Shown piece by piece: positions 5,871 to 7,111 of a stretch of 7,111 bases of DNA. Both the position numbers and the translations under genes were made by a program. Below the pieces are notes generated by a model that ran no database searches, was not told where the DNA came from, and saw nothing but the letters and a program-made list of their open reading frames with translations. Where the stretch lies: the NCBI GenBank assembly GCA_030603485.1, contig JAUVXS010000091.1, positions 1 through 7,111 on the forward strand, written 5' to 3'. Origin of the DNA: Dehalococcoidia bacterium. GTDB lineage: Bacteria; Chloroflexota; Dehalococcoidia; GIF9; AB-539-J10. Within the stretch, counting starts at the first letter, position 1. Each line of letters starts with the position of its first letter.

Positions 5871-6109
5871 ACAGGATTGGTATCGCAAGGGAAGCTGATA
5901 TATTAAAACTGAACATTTGCCTGTGTTGTTACCCAACTTTTCTGACATTTGTGCAATCTCCTTGAAGCCAAAGCCACTAGCGTCCCGTGGAGAATAGTTG
6001 CGACATAACTTTTCGTTGCCAAGAGATACCTCCTCTCCGACCAGAACGGGTGAGAGATTCAAGAGACACGGGCAGAGCTGGTCTACTGAAGGAGTGAGCA
6101 ATCGGCTCT
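5871..6109. other. Non-coding stretch upstream of the rpoD promoter, some RNA-like structure
   Basis: No convincing gene was seen on either strand; the open minus-strand frame here overlaps the zinc-finger gene and looks like random translation. One good hairpin is present: CTCTC (6033-6037) plus ACC (6040-6042) pairs with GGT (6049-6051) plus GAGAG (6052-6056), with a 2-nt bulge and the loop AGAACG. GACCAG (6039-6044) is also complementary to CTGGTC (6078-6083), so alternative folds exist. This could be part of a small RNA or chance. Confidence 0.35.
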
Positions 6110-6138
6110 TTGTCAAACTACGGACGTTGTGCTACAAT
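6110..6138 (+). promoter_or_regulatory. Strong sigma-70-type promoter of rpoD
   Basis: TTGTCA (6110-6115), a 17-bp spacer and TACAAT (6133-6138) each match the consensus at five of six positions. The start would be near 6145, giving an rpoD leader of about 120 nt. It fits a constitutive housekeeping promoter. Confidence 0.75.
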
Positions 6139-6145
6139 TAAGAGC

Positions 6146-6160
6146 GACTGGAAGGCAGTC
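6146..6160 (+). promoter_or_regulatory. 5'-terminal hairpin of the rpoD leader
   Basis: GACTG (6146-6150) pairs perfectly with CAGTC (6156-6160) around the loop GAAGG. If transcription starts near 6145 as the promoter predicts, this stem sits at the extreme 5' end of the mRNA, where such hairpins are known to slow decay. The rest of the leader (6161-6266) has a run of CAAG-type repeats (6164-6179) and an unpaired-looking A-rich end before the start codon. Confidence 0.35.
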
Positions 6161-6266
6161 TGGCAAGGCAAGCAAGCCAAGGGCTGAATTTCCCCCAACA
6201 AATTAACACAGCCACAAATTCCGGGCAACAACTTCAGCAGGTCTTCCTCAAGAAAGAGAAATAACA

Positions 6267-7111
6267 ATGGCTAAAGGAAGAAGCATCAACCTGGATAGTG
6301 ATGAGATATTGGCTGAAAGCTTACTCAGCGATGAAGCCAGAGTTGAAGATGTCAGCGCCATAGTCGAGGAAGTTGAAGAGAAAGAAGAAATCGAAGAATT
6401 CCTTCCCGATGAAGCTGAAGAGAGCAAGCCTCCGGCAGCAATAGGGGAATACGAGGTAATTGACGACTCAACTCGTATGTATCTTCAGGAACTCGGCAGG
6501 GTGCCGCTGCTTACAGCTCACGAAGAGAAGGTACTATGCCGGAAGATAGAGCTGGGTAGATACGTAGAAAGGCTCAAGGATAACCACTTCAGGAAATACA
6601 AGAAATTCCCTTTACCCGTTGACATAGTTATTCACGTAATTTCTCAATTATCCAAGGCATATCCCGTTGTTCAGATTGTCGAAGAGCGTATTGGTATCGA
6701 TCCCTCCAACAATGTGGTAGAGACGATCAAGAATCCTGAATTTCGCTCCGCCATCGACGTTGTTATAGACCCAACGTTAATATCGGCAATCGCTGAGGGA
6801 ATAGACAAAGGAACCACTGTGGCCGAAGAAACCATAGTAAATCTTTCCATAAACAGTCAACTTTTGCCCCCGCAATTGCCAGAGCTCCTGGCTAGAGATA
6901 AACCTTCATGGCAAAAACTAAAGGCCCTCCTGACTAACAACAAGTTCCTGTCTCAACGCGATTCTCATAGCAGTGAGTTCAAAGCTTACTTTGAAAAGGT
7001 GAGGACCGAAGCAGAAGCAGCAGAAAGGCACCTCACTGAAGCAAACCTGCGCTTGGTGGTTAGCATAGCTAAGAAGTATATCGCGCATGGCATGTCCTTC
7101 CTTGACTTTAT
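6267..7111 (+). CDS. rpoD: Primary sigma factor RpoD, N-terminal 281 residues (cut by window edge)
   Basis: The visible part has a short, very acidic N-terminus (about 10-63, no clear region 1.1), then region 1.2 (about 66-98: DSTRMYLQELGRVPLLTAHEE), a long poorly conserved block (about 99-247), and the start of region 2.1 at EANLRLVVSIAKKY (258-271) followed by HGMSFLDF, where the window ends just before the expected IQEGN. Regions 2.2-4.2, which bind core polymerase and the -10/-35 elements, lie outside. Primary sigma factors direct RNA polymerase to housekeeping promoters, and the promoters seen here (rny, rpoD) fit such a factor. The ATG at 6267 is the natural start: it is preceded by a weak purine run (AAGAAAGAGA). 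The reading frame is open from 6267 to the window edge with no in-frame stop. Another group 1/2 sigma is possible but region 1.2 plus the spacer block favours RpoD. Confidence 0.93.
   Translation, partial: MAKGRSINLDSDEILAESLLSDEARVEDVSAIVEEVEEKEEIEEFLPDEAEESKPPAAIGEYEVIDDSTRMYLQELGRVPLLTAHEEKVLCRKIELGRYVERLKDNHFRKYKKFPLPVDIVIHVISQLSKAYPVVQIVEERIGIDPSNNVVETIKNPEFRSAIDVVIDPTLISAIAEGIDKGTTVAEETIVNLSINSQLLPPQLPELLARDKPSWQKLKALLTNNKFLSQRDSHSSEFKAYFEKVRTEAEAAERHLTEANLRLVVSIAKKYIAHGMSFLDF

Noticed and set aside
5721..6116. Open minus-strand frame of 131 codons overlapping the zinc-finger gene.
   Set aside because: It begins with TTG without a ribosome site, overlaps a well supported gene, and its translation has no recognisable domain.

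Overview
The window looks like a piece of bacterial chromosome. The best guess is a Dehalococcoidia-like member of the Chloroflexota. That placement is an inference from three things: the rny-ymdB pair, the style of the RpoD start (short acidic N-terminus, long poorly conserved block between regions 1.2 and 2.1), and the mix of bacterial housekeeping genes with a presenilin-type protease best known from archaea. It was not checked by any search. No mobile element, CRISPR array, tRNA or rRNA was seen.

Minus strand, left part (1-2253): a strong sigma-70-type promoter (TTGACG, 17 bp, TATTAT) drives rny (RNase Y), followed after 2 nt by a YmdB/TIGR00282-type metallophosphoesterase. The second gene starts with TTG and runs off the left edge. 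This is the classic mRNA-decay operon order known from Firmicutes.

Plus strand, middle (2445-5439): first comes a translationally coupled pair, a 16-cysteine DUF3795-type protein overlapping by 4 nt an MGMT-like protein. The MGMT-like protein carries P-Y-W-R where real alkyltransferases have P-C-H-R. Next is a 312-residue GxGD intramembrane aspartyl protease (presenilin/signal-peptide-peptidase family A22) with the YD, GGGD and PALP motifs all present. Its ATG sits about where transcription should start and has no Shine-Dalgarno, so the mRNA is probably leaderless, and a perfect 7+7 dyad overlaps that promoter. After a 293-base stretch with only a doubtful small ORF comes an AlkD-family DNA glycosylase with its own perfect 7+7 dyad upstream. 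It is closed by a terminator-like hairpin.

Plus strand, right part (5535-7111): an 81-residue protein joins a textbook C2H2 zinc finger to a CxxC...CxxC ribbon. Then come about 240 bases without a convincing gene, a strong promoter (TTGTCA, 17 bp, TACAAT), a leader of about 120 nt that opens with a hairpin, and the first 281 codons of the primary sigma factor rpoD, cut by the window edge.

The flanks are housekeeping (RNA turnover, transcription). The middle is an accessory cluster with two proteins of alkylation-repair families (MGMT-like, AlkD), three metal-binding or membrane-proteolysis genes, and several unexplained dyads in promoter regions.
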